A stretch of DNA of 64,000 nt from Adiantum capillus-veneris. Lineage: Eukaryota; Streptophyta; Polypodiopsida; Polypodiales; Pteridaceae. Positions 45,571 through 56,561 of this stretch are shown here, piece after piece. The stretch covers positions 63,211,184-63,275,183 of the forward strand of contig CM043942.1 of the NCBI GenBank assembly GCA_014529385.2. The letters are read 5' to 3'. The notes under the pieces are model-generated. The model searched no databases. It saw only the letters and a program-made list of their open reading frames with translations, and had not been told where the DNA came from. How positions within the stretch are numbered: position 1 is the stretch's first letter; every line of letters starts with the position of its first letter. The translations under genes were made by a program, and so were the position numbers.

Positions 45571-46595
45571 CTGCCAAGCAAATTGATAGAGCAGATAAAT
45601 ATATGGTATTGGTACCATTATGACTCTCTTTCACAAAACAACAGTCAGATAGGCCACAGGAACAAGGGAGAATAAACACAGGGGGAGTCTTACTCTCATT
45701 GTTTGAGCATACACTAGTTAGTTCATGTAGCCACAGTGGCCTAGTGCTCACAAGATATGCCTATTAGAATCTACAACACTCCAATTACTTTAATGCGTGA
45801 AGAGGACCAAACCACGAAAGAAGAGAAATGCAATGATATAGTAACGTCTTCAAAAAGCCAAAATGACCTATGAGACCAATCCGTTACAAACTGGTGAATC
45901 TGATACCATGTCAGGGTGGAAATTACTAAAATGAATCTAGAAGTGCTACCAACCGGAAGTGTATGGGGTATGAGTGACCACTGATACAACGGGTGCCCAA
46001 TACAAGCGAGAGAAGGAGGTGGTGCATCAGGACTTCCACACAGAGTTCGACAAATGGAAACATTGAAACGGAAACGGAAACGGCCAAGTTTGAGAGAATT
46101 GAAACAGGGAAACGTCATGTCAGCAAGGGTGTGTTATTACAATGTTTAGGGAACTTCAAAACTCTCAGACACATAGAAATGGACAAAGCATAAACTAAAA
46201 TTACAAAATTTGATCAATGTCAAGACACAAATTTCATCACTTAAATGCATCTATAACAAGAAATGGCATACTGCCAAGATGCAAGCAACAACATGACTCT
46301 ACAAAACAATCTCCTCTTCCACTTCAGCACATCGATCACCAACATTGATCAGCTGACAAGGTGCTGGCGTGGTAGAACTTACCCACCAAGCTGACAAGGT
46401 GCTGGCGTACAACTGTTTCTAGAGTTTCGTCAATGTTTTTTTGCTGTTTTTTGGGTTTCGTCACTGTTTTTTAGGGTTTTGCCACTGTTTTTTGCTGTTT
46501 TTCAGGGTTTCAAATCTGTGTTTTGCTGTTTTTTAAGGTTTCACAAACATTTCTTGCTGTTTTATAGGGTTTCTTGTATTTTTTTGTTGTTTTAG

Positions 46596-46596
<1 letters not shown>
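45571..46596 (-). other. Probable intron of the NOL6-like gene, with short repeats
   Basis: No further exon was recognised. Near 46345-46410 a 20-bp string (agctgacaaggtgctggcgt) occurs twice. At 46430-46590 an imperfect ~35-bp repeat with tgctgttttt and agggtttc leads into the LINE's CT array. Confidence 0.4.

Positions 46597-46677
<81 letters not shown>
46597..46677. repeat. (CT)n microsatellite at the LINE A 5' junction
   Basis: About 40 CT units, followed by cgcagcag and LINE RT sequence. In LINE B a similar CT array (59514-59586) followed by cgcgggactg precedes ORF1. The array may therefore be the LINE's own 5' UTR, joined to RT by an internal deletion. Confidence 0.95.
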
Positions 46678-46678
<1 letters not shown>

Positions 46679-46680
<2 letters not shown>

Positions 46681-48706
46681 GCAGTTGAGTAACTGGGCAG
46701 AGGGTGAGGGTGTACGGGCAAAGGGACAGGCAGGTTTCAGGAGGGGTTTCTCCACTCTTGACCATATTCTGACACTCAGAGCTATCATTGAGGAGGGCAG
46801 GTCACATGGGAGACGGATTTATTGTAGCTTTGTGGATTTCCGCAAAGCATTCGACATGGTACCGAGAGCTCGACTGATGCGCAGACTGCAGGAGATGGGG
46901 GTGCCCACAGTGTTGATTTGGGGGATTATGGCTTTATACAGATCAGTGATGGGACATGTACGCACCCCAGAGGGGATATCTGACTTAGTTCACTCCACTA
47001 TCGGGGTGAAACAGGGTTGCCCATTGTCTCCTACTCTATTTGGTATGTATGTTGATGAGGTGTCTGATTACATTGACAGAGAGGGTGATAGAGGTGCCCA
47101 GCTGGCAGGGACGTGGATCCCATTGTTGTTATATGCTGATGATATTGTCTTGATCTCTGACTCACCAGAGGGTATGCAGCGACAGTTGGATGCATTACAC
47201 AGTTTTGCAGAGGATAGTGGATTGTCTGTAAACCTTGGTAAAACCAAGGTCATGGTGTTTAACACCACACCGCAGTGGATCAGGAGATCGGCACCGACCT
47301 TCACGTATGGTCAAGAGATTGTGGAGTACACAGATGCATACACTTACCTTGGGATAGTCTTCACTGGGCCGAGGTTTTCTTTGGGGAGAGCAGCAGAGAC
47401 TAGACTGACCAGAGCTTATGCGGCCTTGGGAGGCTTGGAGAGGATGTGTTCGCAGGTTCAGTTCCAGGAACCTCGGACAAAGTTATGGCTCTTTGATACT
47501 TTAGTAGCCTCAGCTATGATGTATGGGGTACAGGTATGGGGACCTTCTGTAGGCCAGGATGGTTGGAGACGTATGGAGAGGCCCTTGGTATCTATGATCT
47601 CCCGATTGATTAGAGCCAAGGCCTCCGTACCTCACGCGATCATTCGAGCAGAGCTAGCTGCCTCCCCCATGGAGATTGAGGCGCTTACCAGATCAGTGTC
47701 CTTTGTGCACAGCCTATGGGATACTACTAGAGACAGATATGCTAGACTAGCCCTTGAGTCTTCCAGACAGTTAGCTCTACAGGGGGACACTTCATGCTGG
47801 TATGCACAGATGACTTCATGGTTTCAGACGCATGGCTTCACCATGGACAGGTTGCCCCATTTCCAGTATTCTCTTCAGGCACCCTCGCTGTCTCTTACAC
47901 GGGTGGAGATCACTAGACTCATTCGTCAGGACCTGATCCAGCTCGACACCAGGAGGACATGGATAGAGCCGCCTCAGGAGTTGAGCACGAAGATGGCTTT
48001 CTATAGAGAGCATCTTCTCCACCTCACAGGAGATGGGTTTGTGATTCGACCCAGCTACATGGACACACATATGTCTCATGGTTTGCGTTGTGCCATTGGT
48101 CAGATACGCACATCCTCACATCCGCTCGAGATTGAGACTGGTAGATTCAGAGGGATACCAGCAGACAGCAGGATATGCCGATTATGCCAGAGAGAGCCAG
48201 AGACAGAGTTGCACTACATATGTCATTGCACAATGTTCTATGAGATACGGGGGCGTTTCCACTGCTTATTCAGAGAGGGTTTTGGTCCTCTATCTAGGGT
48301 CATGAGTTATGAGGATCAGAGATGTCTTGGACTATATCTACTTGAGTTACACAGATGTCTTGGTCCTCTATCTAGGGTCATGAGTTATGAGGATCAGAGA
48401 TGTCTTGGACTATATCTACTTGAGTTACACAGGTGTAGAGACACTTTACTGGGGAGAGCTAGAGAGAGGCAGTCCCAGAGACACATTACAGATTTCTTTT
48501 CACGAGATATGGGACAACCAGAGGAGCAGCCACCACTGCAGAGCTCGTCCCACACTCATTCGACCACTACTGGCACTCTCATCGACCGAGCATTGGAGCT
48601 ACAGAGATACAGACGACCGCGACTGAGGAGAGGAGCTACACAGCATCGACGGAGACTACAACAGAAGATTCGAGCCATACTCTCTCGACATCCAGAGTGC
48701 AGATGA
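46679..48706 (+). pseudogene. LINE ORF2 C-terminal part: reverse transcriptase and zinc knuckle
   Basis: About 675 codons without a stop, from QLSNWAEGEGVRAKGQAGF. RT motifs in order: FVDFRKAFDMVPR, GVKQGCPLSPTLFGMYVDE, LLYADDIVLISDS (catalytic box, about 47132-47143), VNLGKTKVMVFN, and YTYLGIVFTG. A C-terminal CRLCQREPETELHYICHC (CX2CX7HX3C) is like the zinc-binding tail of many LINE ORF2 proteins. A 78-bp segment is tandemly duplicated (48282-48437). There is no start codon or endonuclease, and the apparent frame upstream is only translated CT repeat. The product, if made, would lack target-DNA nicking. Confidence 0.88.
48282..48437 (+). repeat. 78-bp tandem duplication inside LINE A ORF2
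   Basis: The units 48282-48359 and 48360-48437 differ at about two positions near the end. Each encodes LGPLSRVMSYEDQRCLGLYL plus LELHRC, so the frame is kept. Confidence 0.95.
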
Positions 48707-48946
48707 GGATGGATCCTCACCATTTCTTCCATCTTTGTTTCACACACTGTTACATCCAGTTTACCGGGTACCTATTGTATCAGCTGCTACACCCACGTAG
48801 TTTTAGATTGTAGTAGTAGTAGTAGTATTTTGTTCCACTTCTAGTTCTTTTCTAGTTCTTTTGTACCCAGACATGGTATTAGATTCACTATTTTGTAACT
48901 GATTGGTCTCATAGGTCATTTTGGCCTTTTGAAGACGTTAATATAA

Positions 48947-48967
48947 CATTTCATTTCATTTCATTTC
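48947..48967 (+). other. 3' tail of LINE A, (ATTTC)n
   Basis: catttc repeated about four times after the 3' UTR. LINE families often end in a short simple repeat used in target-primed reverse transcription. Confidence 0.75.
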
Positions 48968-48998
48968 TGCACCCCCTCGCGTCTGCCCGCGCCCGCTG

Positions 48999-49000
<2 letters not shown>

Positions 49001-49057
<57 letters not shown>
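49001..49057. repeat. (CT)n microsatellite
   Basis: About 28 CT units between the LINE A tail and the truncated LTR at 49105, in a C-rich stretch (48968-49104) with no other assignment. Confidence 0.95.
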
Positions 49058-49062
<5 letters not shown>

Positions 49063-49104
49063 GCTGCTCCCCGCTTTGTCTATCGCCCCCCCCTGCCCTG
49101 CGCT

Positions 49105-49143
49105 CCCACACTGTGGAGAGCACGACACATTATCCGCGCTACA
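49105..49143 (+). repeat. 5' LTR remnant (39 bp)
   Basis: cccacactg, then a five-base difference zone, then agagcacgacacattatc and cgcgctaca match the last 39 bases of the 3' LTR with two mismatches. Upstream similarity stops abruptly, so the rest of this LTR was lost. A possible PBS (TGGCGATCACGG) starts 11 bases downstream at about 49155; this is uncertain. Confidence 0.75.
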
Positions 49144-49731
49144 GGTGCTCATTTTGGCGATCACGGTGGGACCTCAACTGAAGTCTCACTCTGTTGAGTA
49201 GCCGGTTTCTTCGCCTCGCCTGTGCAACCTGGTTCAGCTTAATCTAGCTGGTCTAGTCTCTCGCCTTGTTGGTTTGGTCCTCTCTCGCCTTAGTTCACCC
49301 AGTGCTCGTCCGGGTCTAGTCCTTCTCGTCCCTGGTCTAGTCCTTCCTCGTCCTGGTCCAGACCAGGTGGTCTAGTCACTCGCCCTGGTCTAGTAGAGTC
49401 TAGACCAATATTCAGCCAAGTGAAGGTTGTCTTGCCCAAGTGAAGGTCTTCTTGCCCAAAGCTTGGTGGGGTTGGCGGTTACTGCATGACACATACAAGG
49501 AGGTGTTTGGAGCGTCAAAGTGCACTACTGAGTCCTCTGAAGTACTACCACAGAAGGCGTCAACCCTTGGTGCCCAGTAGAAGCATATTAACCCCATCAG
49601 CCACACCTACTCATACGGCTACCTCCATTCCTTCGACCAGTTCTACATCCTCCAGGTCACCTTCTCTGGTAAGGCTCTCCCCCATTTTGTTACAGCAACC
49701 TAGGGAGCAACAGACTCAGGAGCACGAGGCC
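49144..49731 (+). other. Leader of the Athila-like element
   Basis: CT- and TG-rich sequence with repeated 'ctggtctagtc' motifs (49240-49400). An in-frame stretch upstream of the gag ATG (from 49486) is Ser/Thr/Pro-rich and may be part of gag. Confidence 0.5.
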
Positions 49732-51024
49732 ATGGAGGAGCTCACAAGTGTTCTGGCAAAGGTGAACATCAAGTTCCCTACCTTTAAAGGTCTCTCGGCA
49801 GAAGATGCAGACGACCATGCTCGGAGGTTTGTCTCTCTTTGCAAAGGTCATGGCCTCAACAGAGAAGACGCATACCTGGTGCTCTTCCCGTCCACCTTGG
49901 ATGGTCTTGCAAATAAATGGTACAGTCAGTTTTCTGAAAACCACTTTACTACTTGGACCATGTTAAGACAGCAGTTCTCTGAAGCTTTCCGACCAGGGGA
50001 TTATCAAGAGAAGATTCTAGATGAGTTGGACAACCTATTGCTCCAGACCAAGGAGACATTTGCAGAGCTCATGACCAGAACAAAGTCCCTGGTTGCCAAG
50101 CTGCCTCAGTAACCAGAGGAATTCATGGTGAAGAAGTGGGTAGAGAAGGCTCTGCCTAAGACTTCTCAACAAAAGCTCAGAGAAAGTCTCCGTCCTGAAG
50201 CCAGTCTGGAGGACTTTGTTGCTACTGCTACTAGAATAGAGGGAGCAAGAAGGCAGTTCACTGACTCTCCTCAATTAGATACTACCCCTTTACTCGTGGA
50301 CAGTCCATCAGACCCTTTGACTTCTTTAAGAAGGGAACTGGAAGCCCTAAAGTTACAGCGGGCCCTTCATGAAGAGAGATACTTCTCTCTCAGACAGGAG
50401 AAGCCTCCACATCAAGAGGCTTATGATCAACTTAAAAGAGAGTTAGAAGAGCTCAGGTCTCAACAGGAGACTAAGGCTATGGGATGGTGTAGTTCCTGCA
50501 GCTCTCCAAGACACCCTCCACAGGACTGTCCCCTTTGCTCTTATTGCCACTTCTACGAAAAATCGGGTCATGTAGATAAGGATTGCTACTATATAAAGGG
50601 ATTGCACAAAATACAGCAAAGTCTTGGTCCTACTCTCCAACAAGGGTTAGCACTAGCATCCAACATGGTTTCCCACTACAGCCATCCCAACTACATGCCA
50701 CCTTTGCTCAATACCCCTGCTGTCCAAGGTATGTCAAGTACTTTCCCGACTCAAAGTTTTTATAATGCTAATGCCACCTCAACCCCTCAGAGCTTCTACA
50801 CTTCAGCCTCCAACTCCATGCAGCAACCACCTCGTACCCCATTTCGTCCTTCCAATTGGCCCATACTCTGCTACAGATGCGGAGAATATGGGCATTATCA
50901 GAGCAAGTGTCCTTTACCTGAGGGGTCCCCTCCTTGTCGTCATTGCCCTGATTCGAAGGATCACTACAGTAAGGATTGTCCCACGCAAAGGGCATCCACG
51001 TCTTCAAGCTCAACTCAGAACTAG
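49732..51024 (+). pseudogene. gag of the Athila-like element
   Basis: ATG at 49732 (MEELTSVLAKVNIKFPTF) opens the capsid domain; typical spacing is seen in LVLFPSTLDGLANKWYSQF, LRQQFSEAF and FAELMTRTKSL. An in-frame TAA at 50110-50112 interrupts it. The frame continues with a coiled-coil-like stretch (LRRELEALKLQRALHEERY) and three Cys/His clusters: CSSCSSPRHPPQDCPLCSYC with GHVDKDC, CYRCGEYGHYQSKC (a canonical CX2CX4HX4C knuckle, near residue 390), and CRHCPDSKDHYSKDC. It stops with TAG at 51022-51024, but protease is in the same frame. Multiple knuckles in one Gag are unusual and suggest strong RNA binding. Confidence 0.88.
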
Positions 51025-51051
51025 CAAGAATTCACCTTCCCGAACATAAAC

Positions 51052-52134
51052 TTGATTACTGTGAACACCGTGCCTCAACCATCACCTGCTACTCATGTGG
51101 TTAAGCCATTACAAGTGGAGGAGCCTGCTGGTGTCCTTACTCGGGCACAAAGAGCAGCTCTTGGTCTCAATCTGCCCACAGGTCCACCTCGCCAGTCCCC
51201 ACTTCCTCAAGCTGGTCTATTTGACCCAAAGGACGAGTCCTTCGAAATTGCTCAGAGCAAACCAACTTCACTGTTATCTGACATTGATGGAGCCTTCTTG
51301 GAAGCAGTGGCTGACTTGGAACAGATTAAGGTCCCAAAGGGAGCCCAGTTCGCAGGCGCCAAGCCCACAGCAGAAGCCATCTTGAAAAATACTTTTCAAC
51401 AGGTGTCACTATACGACATGCTAAGGCTCGACGCAACACTTAGACGTGACACCCTGTCAGTCATTCAGTCTCTGTACCCGGGGGCTGGGCCTAGTGGCGG
51501 GCACCTCCCTGTACAACCCTCAGAGTCTTATTTGATTTCCTATCCATCTGCTCCCCTCACCGATTATAAAAGTCCTCGCCTCAGTGTATCTATTCTTGGG
51601 CACCAGCTATCCGGAGTCATCGTTGATGGAGGATCTGGAATCAACTTGATGCCCGAATTCACTATGATGGCCTTAGGTCTAGAGCCTACCCGACCTGCTC
51701 CTTTCACTGTTACATTGGCCGATCAGACAACAGTCTACCCAGTGGGCATAGTCGACAAGGTGCCTCTGAAGGTACAAGATTTCACTTTTAACTTGGATTT
51801 TGTGGTAGTTAATCTTTCCCAGGTAGAGGGAGGATATCCCTTGCTGATTGGTAGGCCATGGTTGCGACATACGAAAGCACTTCACGACTGGGGAACCGAC
51901 GCCATGTGGATACATACTCTTGGCTCTCCAATGCAACAAATTCGTCTCGAAGGAGGTATGGATCCGATCGTTCAGCATAGCTCTTTGTCAGTAGAGTCCA
52001 ACCCTGACTTGGAGCAGCCGGTCCCTCCTGAGGGGTCCGATGAAGACTTACTGCAATGGTTAGAAGCTACCTCTTCGATGCCATGCTATGTAGTCTCTCT
52101 TCAACCATTGCCCACAGATTCACCCTCTCCCTGA
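51052..52134 (+). pseudogene. Protease of the Athila-like element
   Basis: In frame with gag. The first 180 residues are a linker including LTRAQRAALGLNLPTG. The retropepsin follows: GVIVDGGSGINLMPEFTMMA (active site VDGGS), LDFVVVNL and LLIGRPWLRHTKALHDW (C-terminal strand). The frame ends with TGA at 52132-52134. A Pro/Ser/Glu-rich stretch continues in another frame to the RT start, so a frameshift separates protease and RT in this copy. Confidence 0.85.
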
Positions 52135-52346
52135 TCCTACACCTGAAGCTACACCTGAAGCCAGTAATCCCAGTCACCCAAGTGAGCCAAAACCAAGTGA
52201 ACCGGTCTCTGGTGCCCATCCTTCAGAGGGTCCGTTAATGGAAACCATCGGCCTGGGTGAGCCTATAACCCACCATAGAAGGGGGAAAAAGTCTCCCTTG
52301 CAAGAGTTGGCCAACACCCCAGCTCCTTCCTTAGCCTCTACCCCAT

Positions 52347-55300
52347 GTGACTCCACCCATGCCGAAGCACTTTGAAGTATCTGAAGATTTACCATTTGCA
52401 GAGCTTCCATCAGGATGGTTGCAAGAAGAGTATGCTGATTTCAACATTGATCAAACGCCAGCTCATAATGTCCAGAAGCTAACAGAGGCGGCGAGGTCTT
52501 CTCTCCCTGATGCAGCCTCGCCCACTGCACGGCCTGACCCAGTCAGAGAGGTCAACCTAGGTGGCCCTGACAACCATCAGCCCATCTTGTTAGCCACTTG
52601 GTTATGGGATCACCCCGCTCTGCTCGACCTGGTAATCTCTTTCGTGCGCTCTTTCAAGGATGTGTTTGCCTGGTCTTACCATGATTTGGAAGGAATCCCA
52701 GCAGAGCTAGGAGTACACACAATTCCTCTGGTTGAGGGGGCTAAGCCGATCAGAGGACGAGCTTACAAACTGAATCCCAAGTATGCAGAAGCAGTCAAAA
52801 TCGAGTTGGAAAAATTGCAAGAAGCAGGTATTATTGTACCAGTGGAGCACTCAGAATGGTTGTCCCCTATGGTTATTGCCCCAAAGAAGCAGTCCAACAA
52901 AATTCGAGTTTGCGTCGACTACCGGGCTCTGAATAAGGTCACAATCCCTGATGGATTTCCGACACCTTTCACTCAGAGAGTTCTCGAAGATGTCGTGGGC
53001 CATGTACTGTATAGTTTTATGGACGGGTTCAACAGCTACAATCAGTTAGGAATACATCCTGACGACCAAATCAAAACAGCTTTTGTGAGTCCCTAGGGTA
53101 TTTTCATCTACACTAGAATGTCTTTTGGGCTTAAAAATGCACCGCCTTCTTTCAATCGCATAGTATATCTCATCTTTTGTCCTCTGCTTACTGATCACCT
53201 TCGCATATTCATGGACGACTTTTCCACCTTCTCGATGCTCAATGTTCGACCCTAGTAGAAAATCTAAAGGAGCATCTTGCTCAGCTCTCTGCAGTCTTCC
53301 TCAGGTGTAGAGAGGCACGATTGAAGCTCACTCCAAACAAGTGTCATTTTTGGGTCACACAGGGCACACTGTTGGGCCATGTGGTCTCTGCTCAAGGTTT
53401 AGCACCTGACCCAGAGAAGATCGTGGCCATCTTGAAGTTACCTCCTCCCATAAATCCCAAAGGTGTTCAGAGCTTTGTGGGCCACACCAGCTATCATCGC
53501 AGGTTTATACGTATGTATGCACAGGTGGCTCAACCATTGACCCGGCTCACCAGTGCTGATGTTCCCTTCCAGTGGTCAACACCTGAGGCCGAAGCATTTG
53601 CATATCTCAAAAAACGCCTCACTGAAGCGCCTATTCTAGTTGCCCCGGATTGGGCCCTACCTTTTCATGTGCATACAGATGCCAGTCAGCTGGCTGTGGG
53701 TGTTGTGCTGACTCAGCCTAGCAAAGAGTTCAACTTGGATCGCCCTGTACATTATGCAAGTCGCCTGCTCACCAAAGCAGAGCGAAACTATAGCACCACA
53801 GAGAGGGAAGCTTTGGCTATAGTGTATGCTCTACAAAAATTTCGTCACTATTTGCTAGGGGTCCACTTCACAATTATTACTGATCACCATGCCTTGCGCT
53901 ATCTGCTTAATAAGCCACAGGTCGCAGGTCGAGTATGGCGATGGCTCCTATTCCAAGAGTTTGATTTTGAAGTGGTACTCCGTCCTGGTAAGCATCATGT
54001 AATGGCTGACCACCTCTCTCGCATTCACACAGGTGAAGAAGCTACCGGGATTGCGGATAACTTTCCAAATAGCAGTCTTTTTACAATCGATACAACACCG
54101 GAATGGTACGGCGAGGTCCTACAATTTCTATCTACTGGGCTGTACATAGAGAAGGCCTCTCCATTGCAGAAGAGGAGATTGCTGTTGAAGTCCAGGCCTT
54201 TCACTCTGATTGGGGGCCAGCTCTACAAATCGGGACCAGATGGTGTTCTGAAGCGTTGTGTCTCGCCTCATGAGGTGGAGCATATTCTGGAGGATGCACA
54301 CAATGGTACCACTGGTGGCCATTACCTTGGTCACATCACGGCCCAGAAGATTCTGCAGAGTGGTCTATGGTGGCCCTACATTTTTAAGGATGCAATAGCA
54401 TATTCTAAGGTTTGTGATGTGTACCAGCGCTGTGGGCCGAAGCCAAGTAAGCAATCCAACCGTCCTCTACAGGTCTCGATGGCGTGGCTACCGTTTGAGA
54501 GATGGGGCTTGGACTTTGTGGGTCCAATATATCCCCCGGCTCAACCAGGTAATCGCAAATATCTGCTAGTGGCTACTGACTATGCAACAAAGTGGGCGAA
54601 GGTTCTAGCGACAGTAGATTGCACTGACAATACAATAGCCAAATTCTTATATGAAAATATTTTATGCAGATTTGGATGTCCCTTAGAGATCACAAGTGAT
54701 AGGGGCATTCATCTTGTAAATGACATGATCTCAACTTTATTGGCAAATTACAAGATTTTTCATCGCAAGTCGTGCTGTTATTACCCTAGGGCTAATGGGC
54801 AGGCCGAGAGCACCAACAAGGTTCTGATCGCACTCCTGAGGAAAGCATGTCATCTCCATCCAGGATCGTGGGCTCAAGCTATGCACGGCACTCTTTGGGC
54901 ATACCGCACATCTTTCAAAGCAACAACGAATCACACTCCTTTTCAACTCGCTTTCGGGTTTGGAAGCCATAGCTCCATTTGAGTTCAACTCCGGATCCCC
55001 TAGGGTGGGCAGTCTGCGTGCAAGTTGGGGCATGGAAGCAACTTCTATATCCCGTCTTACCTTATTGGATGAAAGCCGCCTTTTAGCTTGTCATGCTCTG
55101 CAAGCGGAGCAACTTCGTCCCAAAGCGTGGCATGATCGCCACCTCAGAAAGCCGAAAATAACGCTAGGCACATTGGTGCTACTCTATCAGGCAAAATATT
55201 TGAAAAAAGCAAAGAAGCTGGTTCCAGCTTGGCAAGGGCCCTTCGTGGTGGAAGAGATTTTACCACAGGGGGCAGTCCAATTAGTCACTCTAGAAGGCGT

Positions 55301-55352
55301 TCCTTTGCCACTGGTAAACGGATCAAGGATTAAGAGCTATCACTCACCCTAA
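52347..55352 (+). pseudogene. RT, RNase H and integrase of the Athila-like element
   Basis: RT: FAWSYHDLEGIP, VCVDYRALNKVTIPDGFPTP, YSFMDGFNSYNQLGIHPDDQ, an in-frame TAG at 53094-53096 where Trp is expected (SP-W-G), MSFGLKNAPPSFNR, and IFMDDFSTFS (catalytic box). A frameshift follows near 53230, then LLGHVVSAQGLAPDPEK. RNase H is single: HTDASQLAVGVVL (Asp), TEREALAIVYALQKF (Glu), TDHHALRYLL (Asp). Integrase has zinc ligands including CDVYQRC, and the core has WGLDFVGPI (Asp), ITSDRGIHLV (Asp) and PRANGQAESTNKVL (Glu). A frameshift near 54955 precedes the C-terminal domain (KLVPAWQGPFVVEEILPQGA, NGSRIKSYHSP, stop 55350-55352). No chromodomain and no second RNase H are present. Confidence 0.92.
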
Positions 55353-56092
55353 TTATCTTCACATCTCCTGATGATAGCTATCCCAACACCATATGATTCT
55401 TCCCTCCTCAGTTTGGTATTTCTCGCTGCCTTACCATTTTCCCCTCTTCTCAATTCTTCCTCATGGCAGCTCTTATCTTTCAAAACTCCCTTTGTTTCAA
55501 GGCATGCATGAGTTACTGTTGTTCTGTCTCTGTCTCTGCTTCGCATCTGTAATTTCCGAGGTTCAAGTCTCATTGAATAGATCTTTTGGTTATTGGATAT
55601 GGTTCGCGATTAAATCAGCTCAACTGCATCTCTCTTTTCCATCTCTAATTTTTTAAATGCACTCTCACCATCGCATCTCTATCCTTGCCGTTCTGGAGAA
55701 ATCTCTTTAAAATACTCCTCAAACTCTTTCAATCCCTAGTTCTTCATTCTTTCAATGGGTTATCTGTTCCCTATCGTTCACACATGCAAGTTCAGTTTCT
55801 GCAGGGTGGGAATTTCAACTCACCTTTCATGGCAACCCATCTGGTCGATAGCTAGTTCTGGTTAATGAGATTCTGACTCTCTTTTTTCGCGCTGTCCCTT
55901 GCTTAATGAGCCCCCTATTTGCCCTTGTTCCCTCCACTTGTTGGTGTTCCTTGCATAATTAGCTCCATCCCCAAAGTCTCTTCCATACTGTAGAAGTCAC
56001 CCCTAATTCCTAATTTCCCTCACATCTTACCCACTATCAACCCTTCCCCTCATTCCCCCTATCGACCCCTACCTAGAACTCGCCCCCTTCCG
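55353..56092 (+). other. Non-coding, pyrimidine-rich region after pol
   Basis: Short frames only, mostly C/T-rich on the plus strand. It separates pol from the extra ORF together with the minisatellite that follows. Confidence 0.6.
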
Positions 56093-56410
56093 TTGCAGCT
56101 CTCGCCCTCGCACCGCCTCGCGCCCCTACTTTCTCCCAGCACCCCCTCTCGCCCCTACCCTCTCCCAGCACCCCTCTCGCTCCTACCCTCCCCCCTCTCG
56201 CCCCTACCCTCTCCCAGCACCCCCTCTCGCCCCTACCCTCCCACTCTCGCCCCTACCCTCTCTCAGCACCCCTCTCGCCCTACCCTCTACAATTTCACTT
56301 TCGCCCCTACCCTCTCTCAACACCCCTCTCGCCCTACCCTCTACAATTTCACTTTCGCCCCTACCCTCTACCCACCCAATTTCGCCCTGCCCTATTTTGT
56401 TCGAATTTTG
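56093..56410 (+). repeat. Pyrimidine-rich minisatellite (cgcccctaccctctcccagcaccc type)
   Basis: About eight to ten degenerate copies of a 25-30 bp unit built from cgcccctaccctctc plus cagcaccccctct. In the later part the unit alternates with tacaatttcacttt. The plus strand is nearly all C and T. Confidence 0.9.
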
Positions 56411-56561
56411 CCCTGCCCTATTTTACTCGCCCCAGCTTAAATCGTTTTGCAGAAAATCCAACTTGGTCTGCATCTGACTGAGTGCTTTTCCATCACTTGG
56501 CTACTCAGTGCTTGTCCATCACTTGGCTACTCAGCGGCTCTGTTTGTCATCCGACCTCACC

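Larger units (their letters stand above)
46597..48967 (+). mobile_element. LINE (non-LTR retrotransposon), copy A, with large 5' deletion
   Basis: A (CT)n array (46597-46677) is joined directly to the RT region. The copy then runs to a 3' UTR ending in an ATTTC-repeat tail (48947-48967). From 46691 it is collinear with copy B (62549 onward), about 90% similar by eye. ORF1, the endonuclease and the start of RT are missing. Confidence 0.9.

Noticed and set aside
45771-46193. Further NOL6 exons on the minus strand, or a separate gene
   Set aside because: The frames lack the expected motifs and splice context. The region reads as intron or repeat.
46430-46590. Telomere-like TTTAGGG sequence
   Set aside because: agggttt occurs inside a longer imperfect repeat with tgctgtttttt; there is no tandem heptamer.
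47816-48305. Minus-strand and shifted frames over the LINE
   Set aside because: Shadows of the open ORF2 frame.
56093-56410. Telomere-type repeat
   Set aside because: The ccctaccctct units resemble CCCTAAA only superficially. No exact plant telomere heptamer array is present.
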